A DNA stretch of 14,423 bases from an uncultured Eubacteriales bacterium (GCA_934444645.1 CAKSCV010000037.1:1-14423); one strand, 5' to 3'. Numbered from the stretch's first letter, positions 5,967 through 14,260 are shown. The notes: generated by a model not told the origin, from the letters alone. Numbers and translations are program-made.

Positions 5967-7220
5967 ATGTTCCAAAAACCAAAAGGTACGGTGGATATCC
6001 TGCCGGAAGAGACCGTCATCTGGCACAAAATGGAAGAGATCATCCGTGACTGCACCGAAAAAGCCGGTTTCCGCGAGATCCGCATCCCGACGTTCGAGCT
6101 TTCCGGCGTGTATAAGCGCGGCGTCGGTCAAACCACCGATATCGTGCAAAAAGAAATGTTCACGCTGTCCGACCGCGGCGATAACACCGAAATGTGTTTG
6201 CGTCCGGAGGGTACGGCAGGCGTTGTGCGCAGTGTCATTGAAAACGGTCTGTACAACGAGGCCATGCCGTTAAAATTATACTATATCGGCCCGTTCTTCC
6301 GCTATGAAAAGCCGCAAGCCGGCAGAAGCCGCGAATTTTATCAGTTCGGCGTGGAAATGTTCGGCGCGGAAAGCGCGTACGCCGACGCCTCGGTCATTGC
6401 GCTTGCCTCCAAGGTTTTGCATAAAATCGGCGTGGGAACGTCGCTGCATATCAATTCCATCGGCTGTCCCAAATGCCGTCCGTTATACCGACAGGCACTC
6501 GTGGACTACTTTGAAGGCAAAAAGGACGAGCTTTGCCCGACCTGCAGAGAGCGCTTAAAGACCAATCCGCTTCGCATTTTGGACTGCAAAAGCCCGATCT
6601 GCTCGGAGATTGCCGCCGGTGCGCCCAAAACCATCGATTATCTGTGCGAGGACTGCGGTGCGCATTTTGATGCGCTGCAGCAATCGTTGACGGCACTTGA
6701 AATTCCGTATACGGTCGATCCGAAAATCGTGCGCGGTCTTGACTATTATGTCCGCACGGTGTTTGAATTCATTTCGGAGGATATCGGCGCGCAGAGCACG
6801 GTCTGCGGCGGCGGCCGGTATGACGGTCTTGTTGAGCAGCTTGACGGACCGAAGCTTTGCGGCATCGGGTTCGGCATGGGATTAACGCGCCTTGCGCTTG
6901 CATTAAAAACGCTTGCCGCCGAAGGAAAGACCGAGCTGCCCGTGAACGCATCGCCTGTGCTTTACATTGCGCCGATGGGCGAAAAGGCGGCGGTATATGC
7001 GCTTGCGGCAGTGGAGAAGCTGCGGAACAAGGGCATTTACGCGGAATGTGATATTGCGTCGCGTTCTTTGAAGGCACAGATGAAATATGCGGACAAGATC
7101 GGCGCGGAGTATGTGCTTGTCGTCGGCGACAATGAGCTTGAAAGCGGCAAGGCCTTGCTCAAGAACATGCGTGACAAGGACGACAGACGCGAGGTCGAAC
7201 TCGACAATTTGCCGTTTTAG
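5967..7220 (+). CDS. hisS: Histidyl-tRNA synthetase
   Basis: Cytosolic class II aminoacyl-tRNA synthetase, charges tRNA-His with histidine. The protein is 417 aa, a normal length. Motifs: KGTVDILPEE near the N terminus (6-15); RPEGT (79-83); motif 2 FRYEKPQAGRSREFYQFGVE (111-130); the histidine-specific RGLDYYVRTVFEF (256-268); CGGGRYDGL (280-288); motif 3 GIGFGMGLTRL (299-309), in which the usual ER is TR but the catalytic Arg is kept; and a C-terminal anticodon-binding domain from about residue 325 (VLYIAPMG...). The insertion domain carries eight cysteines (C167, C170, C190, C193, C207, C212, C227, C230) arranged like zinc-binding pairs, a pattern I associate with clostridial HisRS. Start 5967 has AAGGAG at 5951-5956. 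No terminator is evident after the stop; palindromic element C begins about 30 bases later and separates it from aspS. Confidence 0.97.
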   Translation: MFQKPKGTVDILPEETVIWHKMEEIIRDCTEKAGFREIRIPTFELSGVYKRGVGQTTDIVQKEMFTLSDRGDNTEMCLRPEGTAGVVRSVIENGLYNEAMPLKLYYIGPFFRYEKPQAGRSREFYQFGVEMFGAESAYADASVIALASKVLHKIGVGTSLHINSIGCPKCRPLYRQALVDYFEGKKDELCPTCRERLKTNPLRILDCKSPICSEIAAGAPKTIDYLCEDCGAHFDALQQSLTALEIPYTVDPKIVRGLDYYVRTVFEFISEDIGAQSTVCGGGRYDGLVEQLDGPKLCGIGFGMGLTRLALALKTLAAEGKTELPVNASPVLYIAPMGEKAAVYALAAVEKLRNKGIYAECDIASRSLKAQMKYADKIGAEYVLVVGDNELESGKALLKNMRDKDDRREVELDNLPF

Positions 7221-7250
7221 TGCCGCCGAAAAGGGCCGCGGCTGCGGCGG

Positions 7251-8353
7251 GCTGATTCGAGGTTTGCAGAACCTCGGAGCTCCCTTAAAAAGGTTTTAAT
7301 TGTTGCGGTGCGAAGCTGTTGTCTGTGTGCGCTGCTTCGAGGTTTGCAGAACCTCGAAGCTTCCCGGAAAGGGAAAACGGTTTTATTCTTTTCGCGTGTA
7401 CGAAAAGAACCAAAAGTACACCAGAGGTTTGCGAACCTCTGGACTCCGGGGACGATTCAAATCGCCGGTCGATACATGATTGTAGTTGAAGTGACCGGCA
7501 TTCATCAGGTAACCGGCTATGCAGAAAACTGCATTTTTCCGGGTATCGCCGGCAATGATTTGAATCGGTGCGAGGTTCGGGCTTTACAGCACAAAATTAG
7601 AGCGGACATCAAAAGAACAGCTGTATTCTTTGCAAACAGTAGGTTAAGGGGCGTTGAAATGGGAGGCGGAGGGTGGAAAAGAGTAGCTTTGGATAGCAAC
7701 AAGGAAAGGTTTCTGCAAAAGAAAAACTTTTGGTTTGAAAAAGCAGGTGACTTTCAAGTACGGTTAAAAAGTTTTCGGTAAAAGAAAACCTTTTGGTTTA
7801 CGGAAAAGGCAAACTTTTTCAGCTCATGCAAAGCTATCCGATAAAGAAAAACTATTTCTCAGCGCACCGCGGCAACAACTTCCCACCGCACCCAAACTAA
7901 CGTGCAGCAACCCTTTTCGAATACCGCTTGCTGCTGTGAGCTTGCAGTACAATAACTCTTTTTCGAAAAACATCGGTCTTGCGTCTGCACTACGGTAACC
8001 CTTTCGCACCGATTCAAAGCCTTTACGCCGGCGTTTTTCGGACAAAACCGGTTTCGGCATGAGCCGCCGGAAAGCTTTACAAAATCTTTTCCGACAGAGC
8101 TTTGAATCGTCCCCGGAGTCCAGAGGTTCGCAAACCTCTGGCGTGCTTTTTGGTTACTTTTTGCACGACGCAAAAAGTGACAACCCGTTCTCTTTGCAGA
8201 GAACATCAAGGTTCTGCAAACCTCGAATCAGCCCACCGCAGTGACATCTTCGCGCCGCAACAATTAAAACCTTTTTAAGGGAACTCCGAGGTTCTGCAAA
8301 CCTCGAATCAGCGCACATAGCAGGCAACTGCGTGCAATCCAATTAAATCCTTT
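7251..8353. repeat. Composite palindromic intergenic element, copy C
   Basis: Fills most of the hisS-aspS gap. Parts: tail units with core hairpin at 7258 and 7338 (80 bp apart); H1 TTCTTTTCG/CGAAAAGAA (7386-7409); H2 CCAGAGGTTTGCGAACCTCTGG-type (7421-7442); module L (7453-7567); a 442 bp spacer (7568-8009); module R (8010-8109); inverted H2 of the same type (8120-8141); inverted H1 of the other type, ACTTTTTGC/GCAAAAAGT (8157-8179); inverted tails at 8207 and 8287; and right boundary AATTAAATCCTTT (8341-8353). The outermost left unit seen in copy B is absent. A 157-codon + strand ORF (7308-7781) runs through it but is made of repeat translation and I do not call it. I see no clear sigma-A promoter for aspS within or after it. 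Confidence 0.88.
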
Positions 8354-8600
8354 TGAAACTTTCCGCTTCGCAGAAAGCTTTGCCCCATTCTGGGCAGCAC
8401 ACTCCGTGTGCTTTTTCCGCCTTACGGCGGTGTTCCCTGTCGGGAACTTCCGAGGTTTTGCAAACCTCGAAGCTTCTCGCCGCCGAAGGCGGCTTCGCAC
8501 AGCCGCTTCGCGGCTGTTTCCCGGCGGCATCAGCCGCCAAAAAACGTAAATTTCACCGGCTTCGCCGGTTGCGCGGCATACCGCCGCCGAAAGGATAGAT
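8354..8600. repeat. String of about twelve short hairpins upstream of aspS
   Basis: Consecutive inverted repeats, mostly with 3-4 nt loops: CTTTC/GAAAG (8359-8377), TGCCC/GGGCA (8381-8396), AGCACAC/GTGTGCT (8396-8412), CCGCC/GGCGG (8417-8430), TTCCC/GGGAA (8433-8446), a tail-unit-like CTTCCGAGGTTT/AAACCTCGAAG (8447-8472), GCCGCC/GGCGGC (8479-8493), AGCCGC/GCGGCT (8501-8515), GGCGGC/GCCGCC (8523-8538), ACCGGC/GCCGGT (8555-8569) and GCGG/CCGC (8573-8584). It starts directly after the AATTAAATCCTTT edge of element C, as the similar string does after element A. No T-run follows any of them. The final bases contain the aspS SD (AAAGGA, 8590-8595). Confidence 0.8.
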
Positions 8601-8603
8601 AGT

Positions 8604-10397
8604 ATGGCAGAATTTTTAGGAAACTCCAAACGTACCGATTATTGCGGCATGGTTCGTGACGACCATATCGGCAAAACCGTCACCGTCATGGGCTGGGTGC
8701 AGAAAACCCGCGACCTCGGCAGCCTGATCTTTACCGATTTGCGCGACCGCACCGGTATCGTCCAGCTCGCTTACGACGAAAACACGCCCAAAGACCTTTT
8801 TGACAAAGCCTCCTCCGTGCGCAGCGAATATGTGTTGTGCGCGACCGGAGCCGTGCGCGAACGCGACAGCAAAAATCCGGCGATCCCGACCGGCAACGTT
8901 GAAATCTATGTTACCGAACTCAAGATCCTTGCCGAAAGCGAAACACCGCCTTTCGAAATCGTCGAAAACTCCAAGGCTGGCGAAGATTTGCGCCTAAAAT
9001 ACCGCTACCTTGACCTGCGCCGCCCGGATCTGATGAAAAATATCCTCTTCCGTCATAAGCTCGCCAAGGTCACACGCGACTATTTCGACAAGCAGGGCTT
9101 TATCGAAATCGAAACTCCGATCCTTATCAAATCCACACCCGAGGGCGCACGCGATTATCTTGTGCCCAGCCGCGTCCACAAAGGCTCGTTCTATGCGCTC
9201 CCCCAGTCGCCGCAGTTGTATAAGCAGCTCTCCATGGTGGCCGGTTTTGACCGCTATATGCAGATCGCCCGCTGCTTCCGCGATGAGGACCTGCGCGCCG
9301 ACCGTCAGCCGGAATTTACGCAGATCGACCTTGAAATGTCGTTCGTCGAAATGGAGGATGTTCTCGCTGTCGGCGAAGGCTTCATGAAAACAGTCTTTAA
9401 GGAACTGTTGGATACCGATATTTCGCTTCCGCTTCCGCGCCTTACTTATAAGGAAGCCATGGAACGCTTCGGCAGCGATAAACCCGATATCCGCTATGGC
9501 ATGGAAATTTTTGATTTGACCGACCTTGTCAAGGACAGTGCCTTCAGCGTCTTTTCGGGTGCATGTGCTTCCGGCGGCTCAGTTCGTGCCATTAAGGCGG
9601 AAAATGCCGTTTCGGTGCTTACCCGTAAAGAGATCGATAAGCTCACCGAATATGTCAAGGGCATCGGCGGCAAGGGGCTTGCCTGGATTCGCTATACGCC
9701 CGACGGCGTGGCTTCGTCGTTTGCCAAGTTCATGACCGAAGAGGAAATGAACGCCATTGCCGCACGTGCCGATGCCAAGACCGGCGATGTGGTCATGATC
9801 ATTGCCGACACCAACACCGGCAAAGTGCTGTCACAGCTCGGCTCGTTGCGTATCAAGACGGCGGACAAGCTGAATATCGAGAAAAAGGGTATCGGTCTTT
9901 TGTGGATCACCGAATTCCCGTTCTTTGAATACGATGAAGAGGCCGGCGAATGGGTTGCCATGCACCATCCCTTTACCGCGCCGCTCGACGAATGCCTTGA
10001 ATACCTCGAAACCGACAAATCCAAGGTTCGCGCCAAGGCTTACGATCTGGTCCTCAACGGCATTGAGCTTTCCAGCGGTTCGATCCGTATCACCAATCCG
10101 GAACTGCAAAGCCGCATTTTCGACCTTCTCGGTCTTACCAAGGAGGAAGCAAAGGAAAAATTCGGCTACCTGCTTGACGCGTTTAAGTATGGCGCTCCGC
10201 CGCACGGCGGCATGGGCATCGGTCTTGACAGACTTACCATGCAGCTGCTCGGCTGTGACAGCTTGCGTGATGTTATCGCCTATCCGAAGGTGCAGAATGC
10301 GTCCGAGCTGATGACCATGTGTCCGGCTCCGGTCGATAAGAAAGCACTTGACGATTTGGGTTTAGCTGTAAAGGTCTCGGAAAACGAAGAAAAATAA
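8604..10397 (+). CDS. aspS: Aspartyl-tRNA synthetase
   Basis: Cytosolic class IIb aminoacyl-tRNA synthetase, charges tRNA-Asp. The protein is 597 aa, normal for the bacterial type with a GAD insertion. Domains: an N-terminal OB-fold (VMGWVQKTRDLGSLIFTDLR, 28-47), the catalytic core with GEDLRLKYRYLDLRRP, motif 2 FRDEDLRADRQPEFTQID (225-242), the bacterial insertion domain (about 285-420) and motif 3 GGMGIGLDRL (535-544). The RDLGSLIF stretch has Leu where non-discriminating AspRS typically has His (DHGG), suggesting a discriminating enzyme specific for tRNA-Asp; this is inferred from one motif. Start 8604 has AAAGGA at 8590-8595. In many Bacillota aspS directly follows hisS; here about 1.4 kb of repeats lies between. 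I see no T-box and no obvious promoter, so read-through from hisS is possible. Confidence 0.97.
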   Translation: MAEFLGNSKRTDYCGMVRDDHIGKTVTVMGWVQKTRDLGSLIFTDLRDRTGIVQLAYDENTPKDLFDKASSVRSEYVLCATGAVRERDSKNPAIPTGNVEIYVTELKILAESETPPFEIVENSKAGEDLRLKYRYLDLRRPDLMKNILFRHKLAKVTRDYFDKQGFIEIETPILIKSTPEGARDYLVPSRVHKGSFYALPQSPQLYKQLSMVAGFDRYMQIARCFRDEDLRADRQPEFTQIDLEMSFVEMEDVLAVGEGFMKTVFKELLDTDISLPLPRLTYKEAMERFGSDKPDIRYGMEIFDLTDLVKDSAFSVFSGACASGGSVRAIKAENAVSVLTRKEIDKLTEYVKGIGGKGLAWIRYTPDGVASSFAKFMTEEEMNAIAARADAKTGDVVMIIADTNTGKVLSQLGSLRIKTADKLNIEKKGIGLLWITEFPFFEYDEEAGEWVAMHHPFTAPLDECLEYLETDKSKVRAKAYDLVLNGIELSSGSIRITNPELQSRIFDLLGLTKEEAKEKFGYLLDAFKYGAPPHGGMGIGLDRLTMQLLGCDSLRDVIAYPKVQNASELMTMCPAPVDKKALDDLGLAVKVSENEEK

Positions 10398-10410
10398 CAC
10401 ATAAACGCAT

Positions 10411-10476
10411 TGACACCCTTTTATCGACGTCTGTTTCGATATTTACCGATATAAGACTGCCGTGAAAAGGGTGTCA
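10411..10476. promoter_or_regulatory. 12-bp perfect inverted repeat between aspS and the PTE-like gene
   Basis: TGACACCCTTTT (10411-10422) and AAAAGGGTGTCA (10465-10476) are exact reverse complements separated by 42 bases. The right arm is followed by TTTATACTATA, which is not a strong T-run. It could be a long-loop terminator for aspS, a processing stem in a shared transcript, or two operator half-sites. TTGACA at 10410-10415 resembles a -35, but no good -10 sits at the right distance. Confidence 0.5.
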
Positions 10477-10497
10477 TTTATACTATAGGAGAAATTT

Positions 10498-11532
10498 ATG
10501 ACATATGTACAGACCGTCACTGGACGTATTCCGGCAGAAAAAATGGGTTTTACCCTGCCGCATGAACACATATTCTGGGATCTCAGCTTTTATTTGCCGA
10601 AGGATTTGGACAAAACCGATGAAACAGACGAAAGAAAGCAGCCCGTCTGCCCCGAAAATCTGGCGCAAATGCGCTATCATCTGACCGATTATCCGGACAA
10701 TGTTGTCCAACAGGAGGAGAGCATTGCCTTAAAGGAGCTTCTTTGGTACAAGCAGGCCGGTGGCGTTACCATTTGCGATAACGGCTGCTACGGTTTGAAA
10801 TGCGACCCGGTAAAGCTTCGGGATGTTTCAAAAAAAAGCGGCGTTTACATTCTGCGCGGTACAGGGACCTACCAGGATCAAACCATTCCGCCGGAAATTG
10901 CAAAGCTTGACGTGGATGCGCTTGCCGCACTGTTTATCAAAGAGATTCGGGAAGGCATCGGCGATACCGGAGTTCGCTGCGGTTTTATCGGTGAAATCGG
11001 CATTGTCAGCTCCGCATCCGAACGCTCCATGCGTTCGCTTGCCGCTGCGGCAATTGCACAAAAAGAAACGCATGCAGCTATCACGATACACCAACCCGGC
11101 TTAGAGCATTGTGCCGATGTTTTGTTCCGCGTTATTACCGATAACGGCGGTGACCTAAATAAAACCGTTATGTGCCATTGTGACCCGTTTTTGTCCGAAC
11201 CGGAGTACCTTGACCATATCGCAAAAAGCGGTGCGTATACCTCCTTCGACTTTTTCGGACTGGAAGCCGTTTTGGGCGGCAACTATTGGCTCCCGACGGA
11301 TTTGGACAGAATCGTCGGCATCAAAAAACAAATTGAACGCGGCAATGTCGAGCGCATTCTGTTATCTCATGATACGGTATACAAATGTATGCTGCGGCAA
11401 TACGGCGGTTTCGGTTATGAGCATATCGGAAAGCATATTCTTCCGTTTATGCGCTTACAAGGGTATCAAGAAAAATGGTTAAACCGTATGACGGTGGAAA
11501 ATCCGAAAAACGTTTTTTCGTTCGAAGAGTGA
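10498..11532 (+). CDS. Phosphotriesterase-homology (PTE-like) amidohydrolase superfamily protein
   Basis: A 344 aa cytosolic TIM-barrel metal hydrolase of the phosphotriesterase/PHP branch. The metal ligands are all present: HEH (H22, H24), E166 in GFIGEIG as the bridging carboxylate (Glu in place of the carboxylated Lys of true phosphotriesterase, as in E. coli PHP), H198 in ITIHQPG, H227 in VMCHCDP and D292 in LLSHDTVYK. Length and motif order are normal. The natural substrate is not predictable: relatives include lactonases and esterases, and organophosphate activity should not be assumed. Start 10498 has AGGAG at 10487-10491. The gene is 100 bases downstream of aspS, across a 12-bp inverted repeat. 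A promoter lies after it for the next gene, so it probably ends its own unit, although no clear terminator is visible. Confidence 0.85.
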   Translation: MTYVQTVTGRIPAEKMGFTLPHEHIFWDLSFYLPKDLDKTDETDERKQPVCPENLAQMRYHLTDYPDNVVQQEESIALKELLWYKQAGGVTICDNGCYGLKCDPVKLRDVSKKSGVYILRGTGTYQDQTIPPEIAKLDVDALAALFIKEIREGIGDTGVRCGFIGEIGIVSSASERSMRSLAAAAIAQKETHAAITIHQPGLEHCADVLFRVITDNGGDLNKTVMCHCDPFLSEPEYLDHIAKSGAYTSFDFFGLEAVLGGNYWLPTDLDRIVGIKKQIERGNVERILLSHDTVYKCMLRQYGGFGYEHIGKHILPFMRLQGYQEKWLNRMTVENPKNVFSFEE

Positions 11533-11566
11533 TGTTTAGCATACGATTCATACGAAAACAACCGTA

Positions 11567-11596
11567 TTGGATGAAAAAACGATTTCAGGATACAAT
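11567..11596 (+). promoter_or_regulatory. Candidate sigma-A promoter for the choloylglycine hydrolase gene
   Basis: TTGGAT (11567-11572), an 18 bp spacer and TACAAT (11591-11596). The leader to the start codon is about 45 bases and contains the strong SD GGGAGG at 11631-11636. Confidence 0.55.
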
Positions 11597-11640
11597 ATTG
11601 TAGGAATTTACAAAAAAATCAATCGTTTCCGGGAGGCACT

Positions 11641-12600
11641 ATGTGTACTGCTATCACCTATCAAACACACGATTTCTATTTCGGCCGCAATCTTGATTAT
11701 GAGTTTTCCTACGGCGAAAGCGTGGCCGTCACGCCGCGCCGCTATCCGTTTTCCTTCACAAACGGCAAAAAATGCGCCTCCCATGCCGCTTTTATCGGGA
11801 TGGCACACATTGCAAACGAATATCCTTTATATTATGATGCCGTCAACGAGTACGGTCTCGGCATGGCCGGACTCAATTTTCCGAACAACGCGCATTATTT
11901 CGCGCCGGAGCAAGTAAAACCCGGCGAACAAGCCGTTGCCGCGTTTGAATTTATTCCGTATATCCTTTCCGCGTGCCGGACCTTGAAGGAAGCGCGTGCG
12001 CTGTTAGCACAGGTGCGGCTGGTGAATCTTCCGTTTTCACCCAACCTGCCGCCGTCGCCGCTTCACTACCTGCTTGCCGACAAGACCGGCTGTTTGGCCA
12101 TTGAACCGGTGAAAGAAGGCTTGATGGTATACGAAAACCCGGTCGGCGTGCTGACCAACAATCCGCCGTTTCCCATGCAGTTAGTAAATCTTGCAAACTA
12201 TTCGTCGTTATCGCGCAAAGACCCGGTTCCGCACTTTGCCGATGGGTTTGCTCCGACGCTATACAGCCGCGGCATGGGCGGTATCGGGCTTCCGGGCGAT
12301 GTGTCGAGTATGTCGCGGTTTGTGCGGGCTGCCTTTGTGCGGATGAATTCGGTTTCGGGCGACAGCGAGAATGAGAGCGTGCATCAGTTTTTCCACCTTT
12401 TGGGTGCGGTGGAGCAGGTGCGCGGCGAATGTGAGCTTGCGGACGGGAAATTTGAGATTACCATCTATTCGTCCTGCTGCAATGCAGATAAAGGCATCTA
12501 TTATTATACAACCTATGAAGACAGAAGCATTCATGTGTGTGATATGCATACGGCGGATCTCGACAGCACAGCGCTGTGCCTTTTGGCAGAACTCAAATAG
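11641..12600 (+). CDS. Choloylglycine hydrolase family protein (bile salt hydrolase / penicillin V acylase type)
   Basis: An N-terminal-nucleophile (Ntn) hydrolase that cleaves a linear amide bond; gut members deconjugate glycine- or taurine-bile salts. The protein is 319 aa, typical for the family, with no signal peptide, so probably cytosolic. Cys2 becomes the nucleophile after Met removal (MCTAITY). Other active-site residues appear conserved: R16 and D19 in FGRNLDYEFSYG, N79 in GMAGLNFP, N173 in LTNNPPF, and R226 in GLPGDVSSMSRFVRAAF (216-232). The GLNFP and GLPGD.SS.SRFVRA blocks favour the bile salt hydrolase side over penicillin V acylase, but substrate cannot be fixed from sequence. 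Start 11641 is set by the SD GGGAGG and by the required Met-Cys N terminus. It is monocistronic: a candidate promoter lies upstream and palindromic element D follows about 40 bases after the stop, with no T-rich terminator seen. Confidence 0.93.
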   Translation: MCTAITYQTHDFYFGRNLDYEFSYGESVAVTPRRYPFSFTNGKKCASHAAFIGMAHIANEYPLYYDAVNEYGLGMAGLNFPNNAHYFAPEQVKPGEQAVAAFEFIPYILSACRTLKEARALLAQVRLVNLPFSPNLPPSPLHYLLADKTGCLAIEPVKEGLMVYENPVGVLTNNPPFPMQLVNLANYSSLSRKDPVPHFADGFAPTLYSRGMGGIGLPGDVSSMSRFVRAAFVRMNSVSGDSENESVHQFFHLLGAVEQVRGECELADGKFEITIYSSCCNADKGIYYYTTYEDRSIHVCDMHTADLDSTALCLLAELK

Positions 12601-12636
12601 ACTTGCCGCACCAAAACTACTGTCTCTTTTTTGGAT

Positions 12637-14260
12637 AAATTCGAGGTTTGCAAAATCTCGAAGCTTCCTTAAAAAGGTTTTAATTGTTGCGGTGCGAAGC
12701 TGCCGTTGCGGTGCGCTGATTCGAGGTTTGCAAAACCTCGGAGCTTCCTTGAAAGGTTTTAATTGTTGCGGTGCGAAGAAGTCACTGCGGTGCGAAGAAG
12801 TCACTGCGGTGCGCTGATTCGAGGTTTGCAGAACCTCGAAGCTCCCTGCAAAGGGAACGGATTGTCACTTTTTGCATCGTGCAAAAAGTAACCAAAAAGC
12901 ACGCGGGACTCCGTCCTGCGACCTCGATTCAAATCGCCGGTCGATACGTTTTTGAAGCGAAAGTGACCGGCTTTCATAAGGTAACCGGTTTTGCGAAAAG
13001 CTGCAACTTCACCGGGTATCGCCGGCAATGATTTGAATCGGTGCGAGGTTCAGGCTTTACAGCGTAAGGAGTTAAAGCAGAGATTAAAAGAACAGCTGTA
13101 TTCTTTGCGGACAGTAGGTTAAGTGTAGTTAGAAAGGGCGGCGGAGGGTGGAAAAGAGTCGCTTTGGATAGCAATAAGAAAAGGTTTGTGCGAAAGAAAG
13201 GCTTTTGGTTTGTGAAAATGGGCGGTTTTTGAAACCTGCAAGGAAAGGTTTGTGCAAAAGAAAGGCTTTTGTACGTAAAAAAGGCAGCTTTTGCGGACAG
13301 TAAAAAGTGGTTTGAACGAGCGGTGTTTGGGTTGCGAAAACGAGAGGCTTTTGAGAGCAAAGCGTAAAGCTTTCTGTAAACGAAAACCTTTTGGTTTGTG
13401 AAAATGGGAATTTTTTGCGGACAGCGAAGAAAGGCACGTGCAAAAGAAGTTTTTGTACGTAAAAAACGGCTTTGAGTGAAGTTCGTAAGGCTTTCTGCTA
13501 ATGAATTTTTTGATTCGCGATAAAGGCGTTTTTTCGGCTCATGCAAAGCAATCCGACAACGAAAAAACTCATTTCAGCACTGCAAAACTCCAACCTCCCA
13601 CCGCAACAAAACTAACGTGCAGCAACCCTTTTCGAATATCGCTTGCCGCTGTAAGCTTGCTGTACAACAATTCTTTTTCGTAAAAACCTCAGTCTTGCGT
13701 CTGCACTACGGTAACCCTTTCGCACCGATTCAAAGCCTTTACGCCGGCGTTTTGCAGGCAAAACCGGTTTCGGTACGTGCCGCCGGAAATTTCTGCAAAG
13801 TCACTTCCGGCAGAGCTTTGAATCGTCCCCGGAGTCCAGAGGTTCGCAAACCTCTGGTGTACTTTTGGTTCTTTTCGTACACGCGAAAAGAATAAACCCG
13901 TTCCCTTTCCGGGAAGCTCCGAGGTTCCGCAAACCTCAAATCAGCACACTGTAGCCTCAGCTTCGGACCGCAACAATTAAAACCTTTCAAGGGAGCTTCG
14001 AGGTTTCGCAAACCTCGAACCAGCCCACCGCAGTGACATCTTCGCACCGCAACAATTAAAACCTTTCTAAGGAAGCTCCGAGGTTCGCAAACCTCAAATC
14101 AGCACACTAAAACAACAAATCTGTACGACCCAATCAAATCCTTTTAAAAGAATCAAGGTTCTGCCAACCTTGAATCAGCGCACAAAGATGCAACTTCGCA
14201 CAAACCCATTAAATCCTTTTGAAAGAATCAAGGTTCTGCCAACCTCGAAACAGCATACCG
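12637..14260. repeat. Composite palindromic intergenic element, copy D (expanded)
   Basis: The largest copy. Left tail units start at 12640, 12720 and 12818 (80 bp, then 98 bp because of an 18 bp tandem duplication around 12770-12808). Then H1 ACTTTTTGCA/TGCAAAAAGT (12867-12889), H2 of the GGACTCCGTCC type (about 12904-12921), module L (12925-13040), a 685 bp central spacer, module R (13726-13825), an inverted H2 of the other type (CCAGAGGTTC..., 13836-13857), an inverted H1 of the other type (13869-13892), and five inverted tail units with cores near 13921, 14000, 14080, 14154 and 14229. The extra spacer length comes from repeats of about 60 bp (GGTTTGTGCRAAAGAAAGGC and variants) at about 13172-13530. 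The two arms carry different H2 and H1 types. A 190-codon minus-strand ORF (12974-13546) is low-complexity repeat translation and is not called. Confidence 0.87.

Noticed and set aside
7308..7781. A 157-codon + strand ORF inside element copy C
   Set aside because: Its translation is only repeat modules (RGLQNLEAS, SRLRG.EMGGGG), with analogous but broken frames in the other copies, no SD and no domain.
13921..14245. Possible CRISPR array because hairpin repeats recur regularly
   Set aside because: The sequence between hairpins is itself repeated rather than unique spacers, the period is about 75-80 bp, arms occur in inverted pairs, and no cas gene is present.
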